A program made the translations under genes and the position numbers. 64,000 nucleotides of DNA from Ectocarpus siliculosus (Eukaryota; Sar; Phaeophyceae; Ectocarpales; Ectocarpaceae), in the NCBI GenBank assembly GCA_000310025.1, contig FN649758.1, positions 714,030 through 778,029 of the forward strand. The letters run 5' to 3'. The notes beneath the pieces are model-generated. The model ran no database searches and was not told where the DNA came from. It saw only the letters and a program-made list of their open reading frames with translations. Shown in pieces: positions 35,698 to 60,439 of the stretch (its first letter is position 1; each line of letters begins with the position of its first letter).

Positions 35698-37345
35698 GAG
35701 ACGAGCTCTCAACCAATGATTCATGCAATTCAGACGGTGTCCAGTATCGATGACAAGAGCGTTACAGTTGTAGTTTGAAGAGAGATACTGTTGTCATCGA
35801 AGAGCGATGCTATTGAAGTGTCCGAAATTCGACACGGGAACGAACTCTTGAGGCATGACGACTCAATTTTCCCAGTACTCGTTGTTGTTGCAGATTGTAC
35901 TGTACGTATGTTCTTAAAATCTTCTGTGATATCGATAGGCGGACAGACTGCTCCAGTCGTGATGCGGCTGGGTGGAAAGTGCTGACGCTGTCGAGGGCGC
36001 ACCAATACATTCTTTTGATCCTTCAAGCGCCGTTGCTTTCGAGCGCCAGCCTTGTCTAGGAGGGTACTGCTCAATCTCCCGGTGTATCTCGAACGCAAGA
36101 CCCATTGCGTGACCCGCACACGACGATGAACTAGAACGAAAATGTGGTATGCTGTTCCTCAGCAGATGTAGCACTCGGTTCGTTCGAACGCACCCCCGCT
36201 AAGCAGTGTTGGGTTACCGACCATGACGCCGTCGAAGAAGTTTCAACTCTGCTGCTACCTGAACTTTCGTCGGGGTCGATTCATTCCGAGCGCTGCCCAG
36301 CCAACTTCTGTCTACTCCGGGGAAGCATCGTACACCATGCCACAGGGATCTGGGGTCATCACATAGACTTTAGACTATATCGGCGTAGAGTAACCGCAGC
36401 GCGTCGCTCGCAGACACAGTGGGAGCGGATCGCCATTTTGGTTTGTGTGAAGGCACGATGCGTCCAACTTTTGAGACGAAAAACGATGCCCGGGGCACGT
36501 GGAATGGTTGGTTCGACGGATGCACCCGCCTCTCGTGCGTGTGTGTTTATGATCCGTGATGGGAACAGGCGACACTCCCAAAGGTAGCGAAACGTTGTGA
36601 TGAAGTTGGGCTAACGCTATAAAAAAAGTAGGCTAGCTTCGTCGGTCAACAAACTTAACCTTTCCCCCCCGTCGCCCGTACTCTGAAGAGCCTGAGACTG
36701 TCCAATCACTTTCACACCCCAGGCGACATTGGGTATGCCGGTTGACCAACATTATATGAGTGCTCAAGCTGCAAAGGTGCATTTAGCCACCACCGCAACC
36801 GATCTGGCCGAGCGACTTCAATGCGCTCGCTAGGGCTTGATTCCCGATGAGACAAATCCAACGGAAATAACCCACAAACGATTATTGACTACGTCTCGCC
36901 TCGCATACCGGGGCAACTGGCAGTTCCACTGTTCTTCCGGTTCTCGGTTCAACGATGCATTTGGACGACGGGACACACGGATGATCGTTTCAACCATCTT
37001 GATCACGACGGGAAATCCAACCTCTCTCCTCGAACCCTCATCCTTCCCCACCTGTCACAAACAACAGAGACTCACAACCACATCTCAACCCCAGGCCGCA
37101 TCATCTTCCCGCACCAGAATCGACAGAGGTGGAACATCACGCGACGACAAAGATATGTGAGGCGGGTGGTACACGGTACACACAATGAATAATCCTTCGA
37201 ATCACTTCGAGGGTGTACAAGTGGCTCGTAAGTGAGCAAGAGATTGACAGCACACGACAAAAACATCCTATTTTCGCTCGCCGAAGGCAGTGGTCAGTGA
37301 GGGTTGCCTTGTTTCCAACCTGTCAGAACACAACCCTATCTCCTG
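34905..37345 (+). repeat. Tandem duplication, unit 1 (thioesterase 3' end)
   Basis: The unit starts just before exon 11 of the thioesterase gene (CACGCCGTC.GGCAGGAAG) and runs through exon 12 and about 1.6 kb of downstream sequence. Matching blocks recur in the same order in unit 2 at an offset of about 2.6 kb at the start and 2.9 kb at the end: exon 12; GACGACTCAATTTTCCCAGT near 35854; TCGTCGGGGTCGATTCATT near 36268; ACCTGTCACAAAC near 37050. Beyond the stop codon at 35697 I see no further gene in the unit. Confidence 0.85.
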
Positions 37346-37478
37346 ATCCAGGTGGTGTTAACGTTTGTGGAACTCGTTCAACGTCACCCCGAGTAAGCGG
37401 GGATGCCACCATGGCCCGGAACTCAGTGGGACGGAGAGAGCCAGACTTAGCTATACGCATCACGGAACGGTAGATGAA

Positions 37479-40265
37479 TATCATGACGCCGTCTGGCAGG
37501 AAGCAAGCAGGCTCTTCCCCGCAGGCTTGCGTCGAAGTTCTCGCATCGATCGGTGGTGAGGCCGGAGGCTATCGACTCCAAGAGCTACATACCATACATA
37601 CACCAATACAAAATATCGCGGTTAGGATGTTCCATCTTAACGCTTGGTTGGTTTTGCGTCACAGAAAGAAGGGCAGGGGATCGTGCCAGTCTATTTCGTG
37701 GTCTAAGCTGCCCACAGTGTCTCCGCTAAGGTACAATAGAAATGTTTTCGTGTTGAGAATTCTTCGTGTTTGTGTCGACTTGGGCCGACGCGTTGATCGA
37801 TTGGCGTTTGGAGAAGGCGTGGCGTTATCCCCAACCTGTGCTCGCTGCCTGTTGTCGCAAAACGCGAACGGTGCCGTTGAAGGTGAAGCCTGCGAGATGT
37901 GCTTTCGTTAAGCTTGCCTCCGCAATGGCTTGTAAGCCGTTTTCATGTTTCATCAGTAGGCCAGTTGTTCCGTTCAGCGCACTTGAGTCGTAACATCCCT
38001 GAAGCCATTTCTGTGCTCCCAAGCTTATCTCGAACCAATCGGAAATCCCAAGAGCCGCTCCACATCGCGGATGAAACGCAGGTGTCGAACCCCTTCAATC
38101 TTACCTTCTCCTTCCCGGAACTGGCAACGGGGATAGAGTTGGGCAACCGGCCGGCGGGCGCTGACGGCTGCAACCGAAGCCCGACGTCGTTTTTGCGTAC
38201 TGTACTGCCCGCGAATGCCACAGAGGCGTCCCGAATAGTGGCGGCCAAGAACCGGGATCGACTCCAAGATGCCGCCGATGAGGCGGAGGGGTTTCCTCGA
38301 GATAAACAGATGAGCACCCCATCAGCGATTCATGCAAAACTGACGATGCCCACAGTGTCGATGCCAAGAGAGTTGCAGTACAAAAGACGCCACCGAGGAG
38401 AGATGCCTTCCAGTTTCCGAGAATCCACACGGCAACCAAGTCGTGAGGCACGACGACTCAATTTCCCAGTACTCCGTTCTTGTTGCAGATAATGCTGTAA
38501 AGTACGTTCTTCAAAGCTTGGTTTAGATCGATACGCGGAAACCCGCTCCAGTTGTGATGCAGCGTGGGTGGAAAGCGCCGATTGATGCTGTCGAGGGCGC
38601 CACCAAGATATACATTCTATTGTTCCTGCCGCAACCGCTTCATCTAGGCGGGTGCTGCTGAACCCCCCCCGTGCGTCTCGAACGCATGACCCATTGCGCC
38701 TTATGCGCGGTCCGTGACCCGAACATTACCAAAGCGATGCATTCATCACCGCCCCACGACGATGGACTACAGTAGACCGAAAAGCTTACAGGACCATTTG
38801 CAGGACCATATGGTCCTGCAACATTTGGCATGCTGTACCTTTCAACAGTCTCGGGTTGCCGACCATGGCGCCGTGCAAGAAAGTATCAACTGTACTTACT
38901 GCTGGTGGAGTTTCGTCGGGGTCGATTCATTGTAGCCGCTTAGCGCCTGTCCACGTATTCTCCATATCAGTGTTGACAGGGCTGTTCTGCATCACGGTCA
39001 ATGATATTGTTTGTTGCTGCGGCAGAATATACCACACTCATTCGTTGACGACTACGCATTCGGTTCCTGTGGAATGGATTCACCAGCAATACATCATCGA
39101 GACCGAGGTAGTCGAGCAGTTTGCGGGCACATGGCCTTCATGCTCTGCAGAGAGCTCCCACACGCTGTAAACCGACACATGGCTTCGGCAGGGCATACCT
39201 GGGATATGTGACCGGTATCGAGCGCCGGCCACTGTCTACTTGCCCCCGGGGAAGCACTACACCACACGACAGTGAACTATCCACACATTGTCATCGTGAA
39301 AACCCAGCACGGCTCCTTTAGATAGCCCAGCAGATCATCACAGTAGCTTATGCAAAGGTACGATGCGCCATATGTTGCCGACGCCAGGAGATACTCAGTG
39401 AACATGAAACGGTCGTGCGACGGATGGAACTATCTCGCACGTGTGTTCATGATCTTTGATGGGGGGTGATGCTCCCAATAGCTAAACGTTTGATGAGTGC
39501 GAACGGCGTTGTACATGGCCTACAGTAGCTTCGTTGGTTCAATAAACGTGACCCGACCGCCCCTCTTGCCTGTGGCCTGCAGACCGAACAACGTCACGTT
39601 GCTTTCACGGCAAGCGCCAACAGGTTGGAGATTGAACGACATAGCCAGAGTGTTCTTCAAGCTGCGAAGGAAGTTCGACTTCACCCACCACGACAACAAC
39701 ATTAATTGGCCGCGATCCCATACAAAGCTCGCCTAGGGCGCGATTCCCGATGGGACAAATCGAATGGACATGGTCCAAAAATAGAGGTGGTCAACGAGGT
39801 CTTTGTTCGCTCGAACCAAGGCCATTGACAGTCCCGTTATCTTCAAGTTGTCGGTTCAACGATGACTTTGGACGACGGGAGAACTGATGATCGGTTCAAC
39901 CATCTTGGTCACGACGGAAGATCCAGCCTCTCTCCTCGAGCCCTCACCCTTCCCCACCTGTCACAAACAGCAGAGACTCACAACTACAGCAATTACAACC
40001 TCAAGCCGCATCACCAGCCCACACCATAATCAACTCAGCAGAACACTAGGGCAATGACAAAGGCGAGATGAGGCGGGTGGTACGGCACACATCACGAAAA
40101 CTCCATCCGAATCACTTCACAGTGGGGCGAAGTCAGGAAGAGAGGTTGACAGGGGTGCCATCGACATCAGAATTTTCCAAATTTGGCTCCCCGATGCAGT
40201 GGGCGAGGAGGGTAGATGTTGTTTCCAAGGTGCCACTACACAACATTATCTCCTGTTGTGAAATT
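37479..40265 (+). repeat. Tandem duplication, unit 2
   Basis: This diverged copy of 34905-37345 includes versions of thioesterase exons 11 and 12 and the whole downstream block in the same order. Indels make it about 350 bases longer. Nothing of exons 1-10 is present. Confidence 0.85.
37498..38492 (+). pseudogene. Duplicated last two exons of the ACOT9-type gene
   Basis: The exon-11 copy (from about 37498) keeps AGSSPQACVEVLAS. It then carries a 4-base insertion (ATCGATCGG against ATCGG) that shifts the frame, and its donor is lost (AAGAGC in place of AAGGTA). The exon-12 copy at 38082-38492 keeps its acceptor (CGCAG|GTGTCG) and an open frame. It is strongly conserved with the parent over FNLTFSFPELA and VLPANATEASRIVAAK. 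It reads past the parental stop position to give 136 residues, with a basic tail absent from the parent. Without exons 1-10 this is a gene fragment, although its last exon could still serve as an alternative terminal exon of the upstream gene, since exon 11 ends in the required phase 0. Confidence 0.75.
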
Positions 40266-42056
40266 ACCGTCCGCCAGCTCGTGGGATAGATAGACTACGC
40301 CAATATATGCAAAGTGCGTACACGCTTAGAATGCTCGTCTTTTTCGGCTGAGCCAGGCAAGGGCTGAACGTGGGCTTGTGCATTCTGTCTCGACAGACCG
40401 ACAGTGCAAACGGTACACGAAAATGTCCCGACCTCCTTCTTTCGCCGCTCGCTCATTTGAGCTTGAATCTGTCAACCGTATCCCACCACGAAAAAAATTG
40501 TGCGGTTCCCGTCTGGTCTCGCTCTGGCATCAATGCGCTCTCTCACCAGTAGCTCGGTGACGAGCGGTAGGTCGAGGAGCGGCAGCTCGCTGACGGCATG
40601 AAAGGCGAGCTGCCATGTTCGTGTTGTGTGTGAGGAGGAAAGCGGACGCCAAGCAGTGTACCGTGAGCTACTCATTGGGTCGACACATACTGGTAGTGTG
40701 TAGCCCCCCACAGTCCACAGAAGATAGTTGCAGGGCGACATCTATGGTGCCTTATACAAGCGCTGTCGATGGGCGGTGCCAGAAGTTAACCCCGCAACCA
40801 GCAGCAGCGTGGTCATGGCACTTAGGACTTTATTGAGCAGTCTGTCCGTACCCATCCAACGTTCTTATCCGCCCCGCTCCCCCCGAAAACCGCCAGTAAT
40901 TGTCGTTCAGGTTCGAGTGAAGAACCGGATTTTCAAACAGGGCTTCTCGCCCCCGATCATCGTGGTGCATCACAGGGTTGGTGCCCAGGTGCTGAAAAGC
41001 ATGTACCTGTTCTTCATGTTGGCTCAAGGCAGTGACCGACATGCTCCGTCGTTGATGGGAATAGTATTGGCTGACTTTGCATGTTGCGCCCCGACCAGCT
41101 GTCAATACACCATGAATGTTAATGTTTCATCTGGCAGCCCCCCGCACCCACCCCCTGCACCGCCCAACTGTTTTTGTCTCTCGCACTCGCTTCCGATCTC
41201 GCTCACCAGGGTGTCCTCCTTTTCTCCTAAGGCGGGAAAGCGACCAAAGAGCACCTCTTTGGAGTCGATCCTACAGAGAACCTTGTGAAACCCATCGAAC
41301 TACCCGTCCTGGCCACAAAAGGTTCCCAGTTGAGGGTAAATTCTGTGGGTGGAGAGTGTTATTATGGACGACCCGATTCGCAGGGTATCCGTCGATTGAC
41401 TTTTACCAGAATCGGTACACCTTCGCAATAGTCTATCGATGGCGAAAGAGCAAGCCCAGGGAGAGAGGGGGGAAAAAGTCCAGCCAATAGTCTGAAGTAA
41501 GACGATCGCAGACAACGGGCCGCACACGGACATTGTACCTCTGCGAAACAGATTTTGAATCGATTCGAAGCAATTGCAAACCTTGTTGGTGGTGAGTTGC
41601 GAGCACGCTGCGCGGCGATCTCGTTCCTTCTCCCGGCGGGGGCGACAGCCAGATGGATACAACCGGGGCCAGCGTTTTCTATTTTTTTATTTCATCAGTA
41701 TTACCACAACGAATCCATCTCTATCGAAGAAAAGAGTCTAAAGATAGGTTAGCAATGAATTCATAGAGTCAGCGAAGTTCTGCTTTTCCACGATTTCTCG
41801 AGCAGCACACAGTGATATCTCCCCCGCGGGTAACAGAGTCAACAAGACAGTTTAGTAGCCATCTTGTGCATCTCTCTGTATGTTACGCGTTTTTTTACTT
41901 AATGTTTATCACTGCAGCTTCCTTCTCCAAAAAAAGCACGGAGGCATGTTTGAACTAACCCACCTGCAGAAGACCCGCAGACCGTACATGCAGTAACGCA
42001 CACCAACCCACACAGCCCCCTCTCGCGGCCAACCGATCTTGTCATTTTGCGACAGG
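40266..42056. other. Intergenic region upstream of the CRTISO-like gene
   Basis: No gene is supported. Several frames of 60-186 codons occur on both strands without a recognisable domain, consistent start context or splice-compatible partners. The right end should contain the promoter of the gene starting at 42057. Confidence 0.45.
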
Positions 42057-54755
<12,699 letters not shown>

Positions 54756-56737
54756 TCGGGATATTACAAGACCGAGATGAAACAGGCCAACTGAAACGGT
54801 CAGAGCTCCTATCCCTATCGGTACTCCAGCTGCTGCTGGTTCTGAGCGTCGCAGTTTTCAGCCAGGCCTACTGCGTAAGACAAGATGTTGCGGCCTATCT
54901 GTTGCGTAGAAATGCGGAAAATGCCAGACGAGAATTGCAAGATGGAGAGAGGGAGCTAGAATTTGGCGAGCTGTTGAAGGGTGCTATTCTGACCCCCACC
55001 ACACGTTACCGAGCACACACAGTACGCCCACGCCGCAGGCGTTGCTTTGTCCGGCACGTTGGGGCATTGGAAGCCAAGATATCGAGCACAACAGTTGTGC
55101 AACCTTCTTATATCCCTTTTTCCTTTACGAGGGGGTTCCGATCTCTCCGGAGGTAAGAATCTCGCGCTTTTCGAGTAGAAATCGCATAGTCGCGAGCGAG
55201 TGCACATTGCGAAGGGCGAGAGGGCTGCTGAATCTTTGTCGCGTCACACGTCGAAGGCGAACACAAGCACCGCAGGAGGAAAGGCGGAAAGAAGTCTTCC
55301 GTGTTGGTGTGTGGGACATGCTCCTGCGTGCTGTCGACCTTGAAATACAGACATGATTTGAGTACCAACAGAGGGGCATGTTCGCGTTTGGTTCGTGCAT
55401 CACAAGCGGGTTTCGGGCTGGATTTTTTTGTCCAGAATCCACACACACACAGACAAAGCGTTGGAACGGAGAGATCCGCGCAAGTCTCGTTTTTTTTTCC
55501 TCGCTGAGGTTCAAGCAAGCTGAACTTTGGTCAAAAGAAACAAGTTGCCATTAAAAAAATCTGAAAAATCCTAAAGCCCTCAATTCTGAAGCTTCAGCTT
55601 CAGTCTCATCTTTCAATATCCGTGGAACTTTTATTCGCATAGCCCACCCCTTGCCCGACCCTGTCTCAAATGCCGATCTCGAGCTACAGTGTAAATCTCG
55701 TGGCGCCTTGAGTATGGTGCGGTGTGGAATCGCAACCCATGAGCCGTCCCCAAGTTTGAGCAGCTTCCGCCTCCTGTGGCCGGCAAGAGTCGACCTTGAC
55801 TGTTCCTTGCCCTGTTTCGCCATGGGAACGGCCGGTTGAACAGCGAAAGAGGGGAGGGTCCTGCGTGATGCGCGCCACAATCTTTTTTATTTATTTTTTG
55901 CGTTTGTTCTTGAGTGGCCATTGTACACATGCGGCTGCTGCTGCGGTTGCTGCTGCTGTGCTCGGAATGTTCTGCAATGGTCGTACGGTTATCGTAGTCA
56001 GGTTTGACAACAGTCTGCTCGTTCGTATAGCAGTAGCGGTGCGCATCTATCGCGACGGCAAGCGCATTGAGATAATAGTTCGTCCGTCGTGCTTCTAGTC
56101 TACACAGACAGATAGTGGTGTTCTTCTTTGTTGCCACTTCATACCAGAAAAGAAAGAAAGTCTCCACCAACTTACAGTATCTCCACAGCAGTTCGGAAAC
56201 GACGATTATACTATTTTTCTTTTGCCGTGTTTGTTGTTGCTGAGCGCACATCGGCGGATGTCGCCGTTCGTTACACGTGGTTCAAGCCTGCGGTGGGCCA
56301 GAGGGATGAGAGTGGGTGTCTTCTCTAGAGTTCATGCCTTGTCTTCTCGAGTCTCCCTTCCTTTAGTCTACCTCTCTCTCTGTGTGTTGCATTTTTGCCG
56401 TTAGGGTCCCAACAACATCGAACTTCAATGGCAATCGTTTTGCATCTTGCTGAGTAGGAGGCTATCCGTGTACCCGGTTGCTGCATGTGAGGCGATGGGC
56501 GCCGCCTCTTTCCGCCAAGCAATGCGCATGGCCCCTACGGTTCGCCGCACATGTATTGCTGTGTGACAGCTTCCAGCGGTTCAGAGCGGCGACGATGTTT
56601 TTCGCCGGTAGGGCCCCAGAACAACGCGAACCGCGACTGTTTCATTGTTTTGGAGTCCCCCACTCACCCAACCCACCCATGATTTTTTTTTTTTTGTGTT
56701 TCCCTGCCGACTAACAACCTCGGCTACTGCAGTGCAG
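54756..56737. other. Intergenic region between the CRTISO-like gene and the retrotransposon
   Basis: This stretch contains the 3' flank of the CRTISO-like gene and a degenerate repeat at about 55690-55860 that resembles 63262-63460. No coding region is supported; frames such as those at 55.1-55.5 kb and 55.6-56.25 kb on the minus strand show no domain. Confidence 0.45.
55690..55860. repeat. Dispersed degenerate repeat (left copy)
   Basis: Blocks in the same order as 63262-63460 include TGGCGCCT.GAGTA/AAGTA, GGAAT.GCAA, CCCC.A..TTTGAG, CTTC..CCTCCTG and CGCCATG.GAAC. The match is too diverged for a clean alignment by eye. It lies about 0.9 kb left of the retrotransposon, and the second copy directly abuts its right end. 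Confidence 0.5.
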
Positions 56738-57465
56738 TTTGTTATAGGCTCAAGAATTCTGGCATTATTTTTCTAATCTTCTACGTGAAAAATGATGAAA
56801 ACCCGAGACAAAATAGATCACATGTAGACGAACCGTACCTCCACTCTTCTGGGTCCCGCCCCTACGATGTCCCTATACGCTACTCGAATTCACGACTCAG
56901 CCAATCCGGTACGAGAATAGCCTCTTCCGAGCTATCTGAAAACCACTATTTACACTACTACGTGGAAAACTACACGACGTTGACCCGATCAACTTTGTGC
57001 AACCTGATTCCCTCCCTCTCTTGAGCGCTAGGGTGGGCGGGTGGGAAAATCGATCAAGGCCCTAACTTCCACGCTCCTTCCTCTCGCTACCTCAACTATT
57101 TGTTTGACTGCACTAGCGTTCTCTTCCCCGAGACGCGGGTGCACAGGAAGACTGAAGACTTTGCACGCAGGGGACGCTCAGCGCCCGTCCCCTGCTTTCT
57201 TTCGAATTCAACAACGCCTTCCACAAACAACGCTTTCCTTCTGAACGCTACATTTTGTTATAGGCTCAAGAATTCTGGCATTATTTTGCTAATCTTGTAC
57301 GTGAAAAATGATGAAAACCCAAGACAATATAGATCACATGTAGACGAACCGTACCTCCACTCTTCTTCTGGGTCCCGCCCCTACGATGTCCCTATACGAT
57401 ACTCGAATTCACGACTCAGCCAATCCGGAACGAGAATAGCCTTTTCCGAGCCATCTGAAAACCAC
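56738..57465 (-). repeat. Downstream split-repeat block A-B-A
   Basis: Half A (TTTGTTATAGGC...TCTGAAAACCAC) occurs at 56738-56946 and 57254-57465. Half B (GAAAATCGATCAAGG...GAACGCTACAT) lies between them at 57045-57253. A and B abut directly at 57253/57254, while a 98-base spacer separates B from the outer A. Confidence 0.9.
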
Positions 57466-57489
57466 GCCATTGTGCAGGCTGAGTGTACT

Positions 57490-58735
57490 GTTTTACTCTC
57501 TTCTTCCTCCTGTAAGTCCCACGGAAACCGCTTCTGCTCCTTCTCCCGCTTCCCTTACGTACACCATGAACGCTCGCGACTTCCAGCGCCTAGCCCGCGG
57601 AATCTGCAAGTCCGACACGCCTTGCGCGGCTAATTGCGTGGCGCCACCAATGCGACCCGAGTGCAATGCGTACTGTGCCGGATCCTTCCCTGCACAAGCA
57701 ACCATCCTCCTCAGCGCGACTACAGCTTCCAAGCGAGTAACCACCTTCCACCCAGATGCACCCATCCTCGTCATCAAAGGGGCACGTCCGGGAAGGCTCG
57801 GGTGTACGTTCAGGAGCTCCACGATCGCTTCGAAGGCTCCGAAAGGCGCCCTACCAGATTCCTCCGACCCGGGCTGCGGGTGCGTGTGATCGTGCATCCC
57901 TCTCGATTCTGATCTGCTTTTGACGCCACGAAATGGATCCTGACTGAATCCGCACGCGCTCTATCTTCAGTCTCCACTTGAATGTCTCCTTGAAAGAACC
58001 TCAAGCAGTCACGCGTCAAACAGAAATCTGGATGGACGAGGCCGTTCGCGTACGCGAACAATTCGGAAGCTCGGCACAGGAGAAAATACGACAGCGTCAG
58101 TCCTAACCAGAAAACGTTTCCTCTTTCCTCCATCCGGAGCGCTCGCAACCGTGTGGTAGCCTTGCGACAACATCGACCACGTGAGGGGCAACCTCACTTG
58201 CGTTTGCTTGCCCGTCATCCCTCGAAAGCGATCAATCCCTTTCCCTGCCGCCGTAATCATACAGTGCGACGTGGGAGGCTCCCACCCCGTACATAGCTTA
58301 TGGTAAAACTTGATAGCCGCAAGGTATCCCCGAACTGTGGACTGCTGGTTGTTGAACGAAAACAAACGACACGTCATAAATTCGAGGAGGAGCGCGATGA
58401 TCTCGGGCTTGTCCATCGAATTCAACCATGGTTCTTTGCCCTTGTGTTGCATAAATTCCAACCACGTCTTCCACTTCGCGGCATACACCTTGTGCGTGCT
58501 TCCCCCGATCGACGCGCTCACTAAAGTATCCACCAACCGCGCGACTTCCGTGCTCATCCCCCCTTCTTCCTGCCCTGTTCCTGAAGCGTCCGTAAGCGGA
58601 GGGTTCGAGGAAACGTTGGAGGTCACGGGGGTTGTTTGGTCGATGATTTTTAGTGAGGTGTCGTCATGAGATTCCACAACGTTCGATCGTGACGGGGTTG
58701 TAGGTTCTTTTTCCGCAGTACGAAGGAACACACTT
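57490..58735 (-). mobile_element. Tyrosine recombinase region of the retrotransposon
   Basis: The N-terminal part has a core-binding-like segment (YAAKWKTWLEFM, STVRGYLAAIKFYH) and the C-terminal part has the catalytic signature YALHSGRIGG followed by a VYVREAG tyrosine. The H-x-x-R plus Tyr arrangement is that of phage-type recombinases captured by DIRS-order elements. Confidence 0.8.
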
Positions 58736-58797
58736 TTTCTCCGCGTGAACCGAGTGGTATCTTACGCCAATCGTTTGTGTTGGTGAATTGTCGGACC

Positions 58798-60340
58798 CTA
58801 TCGGCTAGTTCCGACCTCGGCCATCGAGAGATCCCGTCCGCGAGCGTGTTTTTTACGCCCGGGAGGTGTTTTTGCCTCGTAACTCCATTCTCCCGAAATC
58901 TCGAGACGTCCTAGCATTCTCATCATCAAACACGCGCGTTTGTCTCTGGCCCCGCCGCACCGGTTTGACCATGTGACGGCCGCCATGTTGTCACCGCGCA
59001 TCAAGACAGGGTCGTTGTTATTTTTTGGGCGATCCCCTACGAGACTGTGCATTACCCAGGCGGTCACTACCATGCCCACGAGTTCGAGTAGATTGATCGT
59101 GACGCTGCAGGTCTCCCGACGCGCGGCCTTTTGTTTCAATTCGGTTGCGAAGTCCAAGGGCAGGTCGTATCTCCAAAACACCCTTTTCTCTGGACAGAAG
59201 CCGCCAACGGCGTCGAAACTAGCGTCTGATAGATAAAGTCGATTTGGCTGGCGTTTTACGACACCGTACCACGGGGCGTTCAGCGACTCTCTAGCTGTGA
59301 GCAATTCGTGTTCGATTGCCCCCTGACAAAATCCAGGTCGTCGTGGAACTCTCTCCCTAGTTCTACAACGCGGCTACAGTTTCTCGTGTGTTTCCTGTGG
59401 AGTCCTGTGAGTCTCAACAACCTCCAGACGAAGTACCTTCCGGCCCGAACCACGTACGTGAGGTTCCACAGCTTCCCGGCTATGCTAAACACTTCTTGCG
59501 CTGTCGCTTCACGCTTGTGGCGCGGCCAGTCGATTTCTAAGGCTGTTTTTATCGCCTCTGCTTTCTTCGTCGTCAAAGAGATTTTTAGCTCGTGCGAGTC
59601 GATGGCTAACCCTAAGAATTCAAGCTGCGTGTCCCAGTTCGAACTCTTCTTCGGCCCGAGTATAGGAGTCTCCCCCGGTTCTCCCGGGCCGAACAAGCGA
59701 ACGTAGTCTGATGCTAAAGACGCGGACACAGTCAGCGCTGACAGGTCGTCGGCCGATTGCTGGGTTCTCAGGAGGCCGTGATCATCTACGTAAACGACTG
59801 ACATGAAATTGCTCGACCGATCGCCTCCTTTTGTGGCGTGAACTGTGGCGTCATCCAGCACGGGCGTAGGGTCGCCTTCCTCCCACGGTTCGATGATTCT
59901 TACGTGATTCATCATGTTAGCCGGTCCAACCGAAGGTCAGGCGGAAATTGATGACGACGAGGTCGCCGACTACGTCGCTGAAGTTGTGTGCTTGCTCAGG
60001 TTCTACTCGAACGTTGCGATAGGCGTCGTTGACGTCCGTCGTTGACATGAGGATGCGGAGCGTTGGGTTTTTGGCTCGCAGGCTAACTAGCTCCGACAGG
60101 AATTTTGGCAGGGCTTCGGCGCAGAGGCTAGGGGGTACACTGTCGACGTCTGCGTCAGCGTTGAGTCCTCCTTTTACTCCTTTGATGTCAACGTCGAAAC
60201 GCAAGTCGTTGATTATCCTAACCTTGTGGGTAACGACCGCTCCCAGCGGCGACACGCGCAGGTTTGGGATTTCATACGCCGCCGATTTTTGAATAACGAG
60301 GCATCTCTCTCTACGTCCTCTGCGAGTTTTTTCCAAATGA
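58798..60340 (-). mobile_element. Reverse transcriptase and RNase H region of the retrotransposon
   Basis: The RT palm is recognised from TTDVNDAYRNVRVEP, FRLTFGWTG and the catalytic VVYVDDHG (about 59.8 kb). RNase H follows with LYLSDASFDAVGGF, an INLLELVGMV helix, MRGDNMAAVTW and a final ARGRDLSMAE. The domain order RT, RH, YR is that of DIRS-order elements. Confidence 0.85.
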
Positions 60341-60439
60341 CTGGTAGGTGCTCGTCAGCCGACCGGTGGTTTCCGTAGTTCAGCGCGCTTGCAAGGTCGG
60401 CTTTGGACGGGGGGGCAATCACTGGTACCCCTCCAGTAA

